A DNA stretch of 64,000 bases from Geodermatophilus bullaregiensis. Its GTDB lineage: Bacteria > Actinomycetota > Actinomycetes > Mycobacteriales > Geodermatophilaceae. A model generated the notes under the pieces. It was not told the origin of the DNA and did not search any database. It saw nothing but the letters and a program-made list of their open reading frames with translations. Positions 1 to 7,240 of this stretch are shown in pieces. Position numbers and translations under genes: made by a program. Each line of letters begins with the position of its first letter. Position 1 is the first letter of the stretch. The stretch spans positions 2,418,001 to 2,482,000 of the forward strand of contig NZ_JAFBCJ010000001.1 of the NCBI RefSeq assembly GCF_016907675.1, in the 5' to 3' direction.

Positions 1-1
1 C

Positions 2-547
2 CGCTCCCGGGAAGCAGTGCGCCGCTCGGAGCTGGCCGGCTGGGCCGAGTACGGCTACTGCGCCAGCCACACCCGCTACTTCTGGGGACTGCGGCTGCAC
101 CTGATCGCCACCCTGCAGGGACTACCGGTCGCCTTCGCCATCTCCGGCGCCAAGGCCGATGAGCGCCAGGTGCTGCTCGACCTGCTCGGTGCCGACCCCG
201 CCCTCGTCTGGAGTCATCCCGGCCAGATCCTCATCACCGACAAGCACTACTACGGCCGCCGCTTCGAGGCCGAGCTGACCGACGCCGGCCTGATCCTGCT
301 GCGCCGCCCCCGCCACGGAGAACCCGACCGGCCCGGTGCCTCGGTGTTCAAACCGCTGCGCCAGACCATCGAGTCGGTCTTCGACACCCTCAAAGGCCAA
401 CTCGACCTGGAACGGCACGGCGGCCACACCCCGGCTGGTGTGCTGATCCGGGTGCTCCAGCGCCTGCTCGCCTTGACCGCAGCGATCTGGCACAACGACC
501 ACATCGGCCAACCCGTCCGCCGATCGCTACTCGCCTACGACCACTGA
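2..547 (+). CDS. IS982-type transposase, 5' part outside window
   Basis: This is the C-terminal part of a DDE transposase. The frame is open to the left edge, so the GTG at 17 is internal and the gene starts outside the window. Visible family features are the YCASHTRYFWGLRLHL block, the ITDKHYYGRRFE block with a DDE-type Asp, the RQTIESVFDTLKGQLDLERH segment with the expected catalytic Glu, and the typical end AIWHNDHIGQPVRRSLLAYDH. The order and end match IS982-family enzymes from actinobacteria. It sits 17 bp from the stop of the response regulator on the other strand, with a 12-bp palindrome (TCATCTAGATGA, 561-572) at the junction. The right inverted repeat of the element cannot be fixed without the left end. 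Family assignment is from recognition of motifs only. Confidence 0.75.
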   Translation, partial: RSREAVRRSELAGWAEYGYCASHTRYFWGLRLHLIATLQGLPVAFAISGAKADERQVLLDLLGADPALVWSHPGQILITDKHYYGRRFEAELTDAGLILLRRPRHGEPDRPGASVFKPLRQTIESVFDTLKGQLDLERHGGHTPAGVLIRVLQRLLALTAAIWHNDHIGQPVRRSLLAYDH

Positions 548-564
548 CCCTTGGAATCAGTCAT

Positions 565-1215
565 CTAGATGAGGCCGAGCTTCGACCCGGCGTAGACCGC
601 CTCGGCGCGCCGGGAGACGGCGAGCTTGCGCATGAGGTTGGTGACGTGGAACTTCGCCGTCGTCGCCGAGATGTAGAGCTCCCGGCCGATCGCCTCGTTG
701 GACAGCCCCCGGGCCAGCAGCGCCAGCACCTCGCGCTCGCGGCCGGTGAGGTCCGGGGACGACGGCGAGGGCGGCGGCGGGGCGGCCAGCGACCGGACCA
801 CCATCGCGGCGCTGTGGCTGTCGAAGGCGCTCTCCCTGCGGCGCACCGCGCGGATGGCGGCGACCAGCGCGACGGCGTCGACGTCCTTGAGCACGTAGCC
901 GCGGGCGCCGCGCTGGATGGCCTCGAGCACCAGCCGCTCGTCGAGGAACGTCGTCACCACCAGGACGCCGGGCGCCGGCGTGCGGGCGGTGAGCTCGCCG
1001 CACAGGGCGAGCCCGGTGACGTCGGAGCCGGCCGAGAGCTCGAGGTCGAGCAGCACGATGTGCGGCCGGGCCGCGGCGACCAGGTCGAGGGCGCCGGCGG
1101 CGGTGCTGGCCTCGCCGACCACCTCGATGTCCGGCTCGCGCTCCAGGATCGAGCGCAGCCCCTGCCGGACGATGGCGTGGTCGTCGACGATCACCAGCCG
1201 GATCGGGTCAGTCAC
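565..1215 (-). CDS. NarL/FixJ-type response regulator
   Basis: A 216-aa two-component response regulator that binds DNA when phosphorylated. The receiver domain spans residues 1-120: acidic pair D11/D12, phosphoacceptor D57 in IVLLDLEL, T88 or T89 and K110 are all present. A LuxR-type helix-turn-helix fills the C-terminus (LTGREREVLALLARGLSNEAI onward, about residues 155-216). Its start overlaps the 3' end of the histidine kinase by 8 nt, so the pair is translationally coupled and the kinase is the evident partner. The gene ends next to a transposase, yet the C-terminus looks complete (it ends LGLI), so the insertion did not damage it. The signal sensed is unknown. Confidence 0.93.
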   Translation of the reverse strand: MTDPIRLVIVDDHAIVRQGLRSILEREPDIEVVGEASTAAGALDLVAAARPHIVLLDLELSAGSDVTGLALCGELTARTPAPGVLVVTTFLDERLVLEAIQRGARGYVLKDVDAVALVAAIRAVRRRESAFDSHSAAMVVRSLAAPPPPSPSSPDLTGREREVLALLARGLSNEAIGRELYISATTAKFHVTNLMRKLAVSRRAEAVYAGSKLGLI

Positions 1216-1993
1216 CGGTCTCCTCGGGGGTCAGGGGCAGCCGGACCTCCACCCGCACCCCGCCCAGGCGGGCACGGGTGAAGCGCAGCGTGGCGCCGAG
1301 CTCGCGGCAGCGGGAGGCGATGTTGAGCAGCCCGCGGTGGTGGCCGTCGTCCCGGCCGGCCGCGGCCCGCAGCGCGCGGCGCAGCGTCTCGGGGTCGCCG
1401 GCGCCGTCGTCGGCGACCGACAGCCGCAGCCCGTCGGGGCGGTAGCCCAGCCGGACGACGGCGCGGCCGGCCCGCGCGTGCCGAGCGGTGGTGGACAGGC
1501 ACTCCGAGGCGATCCGGAACAGCTGGTGCTCGGCGTCGGGGGGCAGCACCCGCGGCCGACCCTCGACGCGGACGGCGAGCGCCAGCCCCGGCACGGTCGG
1601 CAGGCGGTCCAGCAGCCCCGGCAGCCCCGGTTCCGGGACGTCGGACGCGTGCACCGAGAGCGCGTGGATGGCCCCGCGCAGCCGCTCGACGGCCTCGCGG
1701 GTGAGCGCCTTGGCGTGGCCGAGCCGCTCGTGCACCTCCGCGTGGTGGGCCACCTCCGGCCGGCACCACTCGATGGTCATCCCGGCCGAGAGGACGTGCT
1801 GGGCCACGCTGTCGTGCAGCTCGCGGGCGATGCGGTGCCGCTCGGCGTCCACCGCCTCGCGCTGGGCGGCGACGTCGAGACGGTGCTCGGCCTCGGCAGC
1901 CGGTCCGGCCGCGGGCTCGGCGCGAGGCCGCAGCTCCCGGGTCGGCGGGATGCCGGCCACGGACGGGCCGGCCTGCAGCGGGACGGCGGTCAC
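1208..1993 (-). CDS. HisKA_3 sensor histidine kinase without sensor domain
   Basis: A short cytoplasmic NarL-type histidine kinase, about 261 aa. The dimerisation H-box is ERHRIARELHD with phospho-acceptor H60, preceded by a probable coiled coil (residues 30-55). The HATPase_c domain follows, with VADDGAGDPE as the G1 box. The N-box reads SECLSTTARHA: the usual Asn (as in EALTNVRRHA) is Thr. No transmembrane segment or sensor domain precedes the H-box in this frame; the upstream codons translate into intergenic repeat and are unlikely to be coding. The start is taken as GTG 1993, which overlaps the stop of a 22-codon ORF with a strong ribosome site. A single-base shift there would instead put the start at 2058. 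It is coupled to the response regulator downstream. Confidence 0.85.
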   Translation of the reverse strand: MTAVPLQAGPSVAGIPPTRELRPRAEPAAGPAAEAEHRLDVAAQREAVDAERHRIARELHDSVAQHVLSAGMTIEWCRPEVAHHAEVHERLGHAKALTREAVERLRGAIHALSVHASDVPEPGLPGLLDRLPTVPGLALAVRVEGRPRVLPPDAEHQLFRIASECLSTTARHARAGRAVVRLGYRPDGLRLSVADDGAGDPETLRRALRAAAGRDDGHHRGLLNIASRCRELGATLRFTRARLGGVRVEVRLPLTPEETGD

Positions 1994-2058
1994 CGCGGCG
2001 GGGAGGACGGCGGGACGGGCAGGCGGGTGTCCGCGGGATCGCGGGAGTCTGCGGGCAC
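1990..2058 (-). CDS. possible 22-codon leader peptide upstream of the kinase
   Basis: A GTG at 2058 has a GGAGG five bases upstream (2064-2068 on the complement), the best ribosome site in the region. Its frame runs 22 codons (MPADSRDPADTRLPVPPSSPPR) and stops in a GTGA overlap with the kinase start at 1993. It may be a leader peptide that couples translation to the kinase, or the true N-terminus of the kinase separated by a one-base shift. Nothing in the peptide is recognisable. Confidence 0.35.
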   Translation of the reverse strand: MPADSRDPADTRLPVPPSSPPR

Positions 2059-2190
2059 GACGACCTCCGGGGGCGCGAGCGGCCCGCCCACGATAGCCGG
2101 AGTCGTGATGCCCGTCACACAATCGCGTGCGACGGACACGCACGCCCGCGGGAGTGCACCAGGCACCCCCGGGGGCGTGCCCGCCGGGCG

Positions 2191-2297
2191 ACCCCCTGCA
2201 GGGGCGCGCCGCGAGCGTGCCAGCGGTGGGGGGCGGGGCGGCCCCGTCCCGGGTCCCGCCCTGAGCCTGCGGAGGGTGGGGAGGACGGGGTCCTTCC
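2191..2297 (-). repeat. stop-codon-linked GC hairpin repeat, two tandem units
   Basis: Read on the minus strand, the stop TGA of the 72-aa gene is followed directly by GGAAGGACCCCGTCC, then a GC hairpin (2241-2297) and a second, diverged unit (2191-2240) carrying the CACCGCTGGCACGCTCGCGGC core. The same layout recurs at eight other places in the window. It is likely an intrinsic terminator without a U-tract. Confidence 0.7.
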
Positions 2298-2516
2298 TCA
2301 GCGGCCGAGGACGCCGCCCAGCGCGCCGCCGATGCCGCCACCACCGCCGCCGAGCATCTTGACGAGGTCCATCGGGTTCAGGCCGAGCTTCTGCAGGATC
2401 CCGGCGTGCTCGTCGGTGTCCACCTGGCCGGGCAGCTCCTGGTCGGCCTGCTGCGCCTTGGCGTCGTCACCCTGGGAGCGCAGGAGCTCGAGGATCTGGT
2501 TCTTGTCGATCTGCAT
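2298..2516 (-). CDS. small conserved protein, paralogue of the gene at 39329-39532
   Basis: A 72-aa cytoplasmic protein of unknown function. Residues 1-45 (MQIDKNQILELLRSQGDDAK, then a Gln/Asp-rich stretch ending LPGQVDTDEHA) resemble the 67-aa protein at 39329-39532: both begin with a short helix x-D-K-x-x-x-x-x-L-R, followed by G-D-(D/N) and an LP-x-x-(V/I)-DTD motif. The tail is Gly-rich (GGGGGGIGGALGGVLGR), a flexible end absent from the paralogue. The ATG start follows a GGAG-type site. A hairpin repeat abuts the stop. It stands alone between the two-component pair and an FAD hydroxylase. No domain is recognised. Confidence 0.75.
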   Translation of the reverse strand: MQIDKNQILELLRSQGDDAKAQQADQELPGQVDTDEHAGILQKLGLNPMDLVKMLGGGGGGIGGALGGVLGR

Positions 2517-2551
2517 GTCCGACCCCTACCCGGCTCCCGGCCGCCGATGCG

Positions 2552-3994
2552 TCAGGAGGCCGACCGGACGACCCGGTCCGGCCGCACGGCGACCGTCGTC
2601 GCGCGGCCGGCCCGCAGCCAGGCCGTGAGCACACCGTCGACGTCGTCGACCTCGGTCCGCCGCCCGCCGGCCTCGACGGCCAGGACGCCGCCGCCCGCGG
2701 TGAGCACCGCGGGACCGGCGCCGAGGACGTCGTCGAGGCGGCACTCCCGCCCGCCGGCGCGCACCCGCGCCCGCGGCACGAGGGTGCCGGCCAGCCGGCG
2801 GCCGGGCCGGCCGCGCCGGTCCACCAGCGGCCCGCCCCGCAGCGCCGGCGTCCGGCTGTCGGTGGCGTAGGCGGCCAGCGCCGGCACCCGGCCGACCGCG
2901 GTGAGCACCGCGCGGCGGACCGGCGCGGCGGCCGCTCCCCCACCGGTCATCAGCCGCCCGACCAGCGCCGCCAGCCGGACCAGCGCCCGCGCGTGCGGCT
3001 CGCGCTCGGCCTGGTGGCTGTCGAGCAGCTCCTCGCCGGCCGTCCCCCCGACGACGGCGGCGAGCTTCCAGGCGAGCTGGTGCACGTCGCGCAGACCGAG
3101 TCCCAGGCCCTGGCCGACGAACGGCGGGGTCAGGTGCGCGGCGTCGCCGGCCAGCAGCACCCGCCCGCGGCGCCAGCGGTCGGCGACCTGCGCGCGGTAG
3201 ACGTACTCAGCGGCCCGGACCACCTCGGCGTCCTGTGCACCGAAGGGCGCCAGCAGGGCGTGCAGCGTCGCGGACCGGGTGAGGTCGGCCGCGGTCTCCC
3301 CCGGGCGCAGTCGCGCCTCGACGCGGTACCGGTCGCCGGTGACGGGCATGAACGTGGCCGCGCGGGCGGGGTCGCAGACCTGGTGCACGCCCGGCCACAC
3401 CGGCAGCGGCGCCGGCGAGCGCAGGTCCACCACCAGCCACCGGTCGGGCCGGCCGAGGTCGCGCATCCGCGTCCCGAGCAGGCCGCGGACGGTGCTGTGC
3501 GCGCCGTCGCAGCCGAGCACCGCCGAGGCGACGACGTCCCGGCGCCGGCCGCCGTCCCGCACCTCCACCGTGACGGACCGGTCCGCCGCGGCCAGCCCGA
3601 CCACCTCGGCACCCCGGCGCACCGTGATGGCGGGCGCCCGCTCGACGGCGGCGCCCAGCAGCTCCTCGAGGTCGGGCTGGTGGAACATCGACGCCTGCGG
3701 CCAGCCGTGCCGGCCCGCGTCCGGCTCCCGGCGGAACTCGGCCAGCGTCCGGTGGCCGGCGTCGAGCAGCCGCAGCCCCGCCGCGGGCCGGCTCAGCGCG
3801 AGGAAGCCGTCCGCGACGCCGGCGTCGGCCAGCGCCCGCAGCGCCTCGTCGTCCAGGTGGACCGCACGGGGCAGGTCGGAGGGCCGGGGGCGGCGGTCCA
3901 GCAGCACGACCTCGAGGCCGTGCCGGGCCAGCAGCAGGGCCGCGGTGGTGCCGACCGGGCCGGCGCCGACCACGACCACCGGAGCCCCCGACAT
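2552..3994 (-). CDS. FAD-dependent aromatic hydroxylase (PHBH/MhpA type)
   Basis: A 480-aa group A flavoprotein monooxygenase, expected to hydroxylate an aromatic or polyketide-like substrate with NAD(P)H and O2. The N-terminal Rossmann loop GAGPVG (10-15) binds the FAD ADP; the mid-protein GCDGAHSTVR is the DG motif; RVLLAGDAAHLTPPFVGQGLGLGLRD is the GD motif that contacts the flavin ribityl. A C-terminal thioredoxin-like extension of about 100 aa (from LRGGPLVDRRGRPG) is the pattern of MhpA/phenol-hydroxylase-type enzymes. The ATG at 3994 begins MSGAPVVVVGAG; upstream codons are not conserved. It is divergent from the alcohol dehydrogenase at 4195, and a catabolic link is possible. The substrate cannot be told from sequence. 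Confidence 0.88.
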   Translation of the reverse strand: MSGAPVVVVGAGPVGTTAALLLARHGLEVVLLDRRPRPSDLPRAVHLDDEALRALADAGVADGFLALSRPAAGLRLLDAGHRTLAEFRREPDAGRHGWPQASMFHQPDLEELLGAAVERAPAITVRRGAEVVGLAAADRSVTVEVRDGGRRRDVVASAVLGCDGAHSTVRGLLGTRMRDLGRPDRWLVVDLRSPAPLPVWPGVHQVCDPARAATFMPVTGDRYRVEARLRPGETAADLTRSATLHALLAPFGAQDAEVVRAAEYVYRAQVADRWRRGRVLLAGDAAHLTPPFVGQGLGLGLRDVHQLAWKLAAVVGGTAGEELLDSHQAEREPHARALVRLAALVGRLMTGGGAAAAPVRRAVLTAVGRVPALAAYATDSRTPALRGGPLVDRRGRPGRRLAGTLVPRARVRAGGRECRLDDVLGAGPAVLTAGGGVLAVEAGGRRTEVDDVDGVLTAWLRAGRATTVAVRPDRVVRSAS

Positions 3995-4097
3995 GCCGCC
4001 CAGTGTCGCGGACCGCGGGCCGGGCCGGCCCCACCGGCGCCCACCTGACGCTGACCACCTGCCACCCCGGCCGCTGGGCACCACCGCTGCCGCGGAC

Positions 4098-4152
4098 TTG
4101 ACGGGGGTTGCGGCCCGCCACAGTCTGTGGCCCGGCGCACAGTCCGTGCGCC
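4098..4152 (+). promoter_or_regulatory. promoter region with two palindromes upstream of NDMA-ADH
   Basis: TTGACG (4098-4103) is a good -35. Seventeen bases on is the first of two palindromes, GCCACAGTCTGTGGC (4117-4131, 7+1+7), then GGCGCAC-N5-GTGCGCC (4134-4152). Overlap with the likely -10 region suggests operator sites. The control may act on the dehydrogenase at 4195, the divergent hydroxylase, or both. No regulator gene lies beside them. Confidence 0.45.
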
Positions 4153-4194
4153 GTGACCCCGCCGACGAGGGCGGGGCGGACGGAGGGACGAGGG

Positions 4195-5322
4195 TTGAAG
4201 ACCAAGGGCGCGATCCTGTGGGGTGTCGGCGAGGAGTGGTCGGTCGAGGAGATCGAGCTGGGTGACCCCCGTGAGGGCGAGGTCCAGGTCCAGCTGGCCG
4301 CCTCCGGGCTCTGCCACAGCGACGAGCACCTGGTCAACGGCGCCACGCCGGTCGCGTTCTACCCGGTCATCGGCGGGCACGAGGGCTCCGGCGTGGTCAC
4401 CAAGGTGGGGCCCGGCGTCACCGGGCTGCAGGAGGGCGACCACGTCGTCACCGCCTTCATCCCCGCGTGCGGGCAGTGCCCGCCGTGCTCGAAGGGCATG
4501 CAGAACCTCTGCGACCTCGGCGCCAACCTGCTGGCCGGGACGGCCATCTCCGACGGCACCTACCGGGTGCAGGCGAAGGGCAAGGACGTCATCCCGATGT
4601 GCCTGCTCGGGACGTTCTCGCCCTACATGACCGTGCACCAGGCGTCGGTGGTGAAGATCGAGCCCGACATCCCGCTGGAGGTCGCGGCGCTGGTCGGCTG
4701 CGGTGTCACCACCGGCTGGGGCTCGGCCACCAAGGTCGCCGACGTGCGGCCCGGGGAGAACGTCGTCGTCATGGGCGCCGGCGGGGTCGGCATGAACGCC
4801 GTCCAGGGCGCGGCCGCGGCCGGCGCCAAGCGGGTCATGGTGATCGAGCCGGTGGCGCGCAAGCGCGAGTGGGCCATGGACCTCGGCGCCACGCACGTCT
4901 TCGAGAACGCCGAGGAGGCCACCGAGAAGGTCAACGAGCTGACCTGGGGCCGGATGGCGGACAAGACGATCATCACCGTCGGGGACATCCAGGGCGAGGA
5001 CATCCAGACCGCGCTGAGCCTGACCGGCAAGGGCGGCCGCGCCGTCGTCACCGGCATGGGCAACGCGGCCAACACCGACGTCAAGCTCAGCCTGTTCGAG
5101 CTCACGCTGCTGCAGAAGGACCTGCAGGGCGCCATCTTCGGCGGCCTGGCCCCGCGGGCGGCGATCCCCGAGCTGCTCGCGCTCTACCAGGAGGGTCAGC
5201 TCAAGCTCGACGACCTGGTGACCACCCGGTACTCGCTCGAGGACATCAACCAGGGCTACGAGGACATGCGCGACGGCAAGAACATCCGCGGGATGGTCGT
5301 CTACACCGACGCCGACCGCTGA
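4195..5322 (+). CDS. NDMA-dependent (mycofactocin-type) alcohol dehydrogenase
   Basis: A 375-aa zinc-dependent medium-chain dehydrogenase. Members of this subfamily keep NAD(H) tightly bound and pass electrons to an external acceptor, assayed as N,N-dimethyl-4-nitrosoaniline; the natural acceptor is believed to be mycofactocin. Seen here: catalytic zinc ligands C40 (GLCHSDEH) and the His of GGHEGSG, a structural zinc lobe CGQCPPCSKGMQNLC, and the nucleotide fold GAGGVGMN. The N-terminus MKTKGAILWGVGEEW and the C-terminus GYEDMRDGKNIRGMVVY are subfamily-typical. The start is TTG 4195 with GGAGG eight bases upstream; earlier in-frame codons lie in the promoter palindromes. A second member is encoded at 10119-11258. 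No mycofactocin biosynthesis genes are in the window. Confidence 0.9.
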   Translation: MKTKGAILWGVGEEWSVEEIELGDPREGEVQVQLAASGLCHSDEHLVNGATPVAFYPVIGGHEGSGVVTKVGPGVTGLQEGDHVVTAFIPACGQCPPCSKGMQNLCDLGANLLAGTAISDGTYRVQAKGKDVIPMCLLGTFSPYMTVHQASVVKIEPDIPLEVAALVGCGVTTGWGSATKVADVRPGENVVVMGAGGVGMNAVQGAAAAGAKRVMVIEPVARKREWAMDLGATHVFENAEEATEKVNELTWGRMADKTIITVGDIQGEDIQTALSLTGKGGRAVVTGMGNAANTDVKLSLFELTLLQKDLQGAIFGGLAPRAAIPELLALYQEGQLKLDDLVTTRYSLEDINQGYEDMRDGKNIRGMVVYTDADR

Positions 5323-5334
5323 GCCGCCGCCCCG

Positions 5335-5359
5335 TGCCCGCCGGCGCTCCCGGCGGGCA
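5335..5359. terminator. bidirectional hairpin terminator
   Basis: TGCCCGCCGG (5335-5344) and its exact complement (5350-5359) enclose a 5-base loop. It lies between the convergent alcohol dehydrogenase and acyl-CoA synthetase genes and can serve both. Confidence 0.7.
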
Positions 5360-5369
5360 GGGGGCCGCT

Positions 5370-7067
5370 TCAGCCGCGCAGCTCGGGGAAGTCGGTGTCG
5401 GCGTAGTCGGTGCCGGTGCCCTGCGGCGCCGCGTGCTCCTCGCGCTGCCGCAGCTCGACGCGGCGGATCTTGCCCGAGATGGTCTTCGGCAGCTCCGCGA
5501 ACTCCACCCGGCGCACCCGCAGGTAGGGCGCCAGCCGCTCGCGCGCGTGCCGCAGCACCGCCAGCGCCGTCTCGGGGCCCGGCTCCCAGCCCGGCGCCAG
5601 GGTGACGTAGGCCTTGGGGACGGCCGCGCGCACGGGGTCGGGCACCGGGACGACGGCGGCCTCGACCACCGCCGGGTGCTCGATCAGCACGCTCTCCAGC
5701 TCGAACGGGCTGATCTTGTAGTCGCTGGCCTTGAAGACGTCGTCGGTGCGCCCGACGTAGGTGATGTACCCGTCGGCGTCCCGGGTCGCGACGTCCCCGG
5801 TGTGGTAGTAGCCGCCGGCCATGGCATCCGCCGCCCGCTCGGGGTCGCCCTGGTAGCCGGTCATGAGGCCCACGGGCCGCTGCGAGAGGTCCAGGCAGAT
5901 CTCGCCGTCGTCCCCCGGCTGCCCGGTGATCGGGTCGACGAGCACCACCGGCACGCCCGGCAGCGGGCGGCCCATGGAGCCCGGCCGCACCTGTGCCCCG
6001 GGCGGGTTGCCCACCGAGGCGGTCGTCTCGGTCTGGCCGTAGCCGTCGCGCAGGACCAGTCCCCAGCGCCGGCGCACCTGCTCGATGACCTCGGGGTTGA
6101 GCGGCTCACCGGCGGCGATGACCTCGCGCAGGTCGCCCGGGCCGGCGGACAGGTCGGCCTGGATGAGCATCCGCCAGACGGTCGGCGGGGCGCAGAAGGT
6201 GGTGATCCCCGCGCTGCGGATCCGCTCGAGCATGACCGCGGGGTCGAAACGCCGGTAGTTGGCGAGGTAGACGGTCGCCTCGGCCGCCCACGGGGCGAAG
6301 AAGCAGCTCCACGCGTGCTTGGCCCAGCCGGGCGAGCTGATGTTGAGGTGCACGTCGCCGGGCTGCAGGCCCAGCCAGTACATCGTGGACAGGTGGCCGA
6401 CCGGGTAGCTGACCTGGGTGTGCTCGACCAGCTTGGGCCGGCTGGTGGTCCCACTGGTGAAGTACAGGAGCAGCGGGTCGCCGGGCTCGGTGCCGGGGTG
6501 GCCCAGCGGCCGGTCCGGGGCGCCGGCCGCGTCGGCGTAGGGCGCCCAGCCGGCGGGCTCGCCACCCACGGCGATCCGGCCGTAGTCGCCGGGGACGGCG
6601 TCGAACTTCGCGGCCTCGGCGGCGTCGGCGACGACGTGCCGGGCGCCGGTGCGGCCGATGCGGTCGGCGAGGTCGGCGGGCGGGAGGGCGGTCGTCGTCG
6701 GCATGATGACCGCGCCGAGCTTCATGACGGCGAGCATCGACTCCCACAGCTCGACCCGGTTGCCGAGCATGAGGACGACCCGGTCGCCGCGCCGCACCCC
6801 GCGCTCGCGCAACCACGCGGCCACCTGGTCGGAGCGGCGGGACAGCTCGGCGAAGGACCACCGGCCCGTGCTGCCGTCGTCCTCGGAGATCACCAGCCCG
6901 GGCCGCTCGACGCCGCGGGCGACCTCGTCGAACCAGTCGACCGCCCAGTTGAACGGCCCCTCGATCGTCGGCCAGCCGAACTCCGCGGCCGCCCGCACGG
7001 GGTCGCCGCGCAGGGCGAGCAGCTGGTCGCGGGCGGCGCGGTAGGCGGAGGTGGCAGGCCCGGGCAT
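5370..7067 (-). CDS. acyl-CoA synthetase (AMP-forming, medium-chain type)
   Basis: A 565-aa ANL-superfamily enzyme that activates a carboxylic acid to acyl-CoA through an acyl-AMP. Core motifs in order: YFTSGTTSRPKLVEHTQ (A3, phosphate loop), DGYGQTET (A5), YYHTGDVA (A7), GRTDDVFKASDYKI (A8 hinge) and PKTISGKIRR (A10, with the catalytic Lys). The opening FGWPTIEGPFNWAVDWFDEVA resembles acetyl-/medium-chain (ACSM-like) synthetases rather than FadD types. The start is ATG 7067 with GAGGAGG eight bases upstream. It is convergent with the NDMA-dependent dehydrogenase and divergent from a GAF-LuxR regulator, which is a candidate regulator. The acid substrate is unknown; a product of the neighbouring alcohol oxidation is possible but unproven. 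Confidence 0.9.
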   Translation of the reverse strand: MPGPATSAYRAARDQLLALRGDPVRAAAEFGWPTIEGPFNWAVDWFDEVARGVERPGLVISEDDGSTGRWSFAELSRRSDQVAAWLRERGVRRGDRVVLMLGNRVELWESMLAVMKLGAVIMPTTTALPPADLADRIGRTGARHVVADAAEAAKFDAVPGDYGRIAVGGEPAGWAPYADAAGAPDRPLGHPGTEPGDPLLLYFTSGTTSRPKLVEHTQVSYPVGHLSTMYWLGLQPGDVHLNISSPGWAKHAWSCFFAPWAAEATVYLANYRRFDPAVMLERIRSAGITTFCAPPTVWRMLIQADLSAGPGDLREVIAAGEPLNPEVIEQVRRRWGLVLRDGYGQTETTASVGNPPGAQVRPGSMGRPLPGVPVVLVDPITGQPGDDGEICLDLSQRPVGLMTGYQGDPERAADAMAGGYYHTGDVATRDADGYITYVGRTDDVFKASDYKISPFELESVLIEHPAVVEAAVVPVPDPVRAAVPKAYVTLAPGWEPGPETALAVLRHARERLAPYLRVRRVEFAELPKTISGKIRRVELRQREEHAAPQGTGTDYADTDFPELRG

Positions 7068-7200
7068 CACGGCCTCCTCGTCGTCGTCGGGGGTGCGTGC
7101 TGGGCATGGTCGGCCGGGCCTCCCGTCCGCCGCCACCCCCGATCGCGCCGGGCCCGCCGGCCGTCCTCCCGGGTCTGCCGACCACCCTCGCGACCTGCGC

Positions 7201-7218
7201 TAACGTGACCCGGGTCAC
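7201..7218 (+). promoter_or_regulatory. -10 element and 14-bp palindrome ahead of LuxR gene
   Basis: TAACGT (7201-7206) fits a -10 box; the perfect palindrome GTGACCCGGGTCAC (7205-7218) overlaps its end, and GAGGAGG plus GTG 7241 follow. A dimeric regulator bound here would block the LuxR gene; autoregulation is one option. Confidence 0.45.
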
Positions 7219-7240
7219 CACCCCTCGGCGAGGAGGTCTC

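Noticed and set aside
1994-2344. N-terminal extension of the histidine kinase to 2344
   Set aside because: It would overlap the hairpin repeat and the 72-aa gene end, and translates to repeat-derived residues (EEGPRPPHPPQAQGG) also seen in another frame extension at 14.3 kb.
5370-7067. Acetyl-CoA synthetase (acs)
   Set aside because: The N-terminus and A-motifs look medium-chain-like and the protein is shorter than typical Acs (about 650 aa).
4467-7208. Very long open frame on the + strand (over 900 codons)
   Set aside because: It is a GC-driven open frame in the wrong phase of the alcohol dehydrogenase and antisense to the acyl-CoA synthetase; its translation is low-complexity Arg/Gly/Ala/Pro with no domain.
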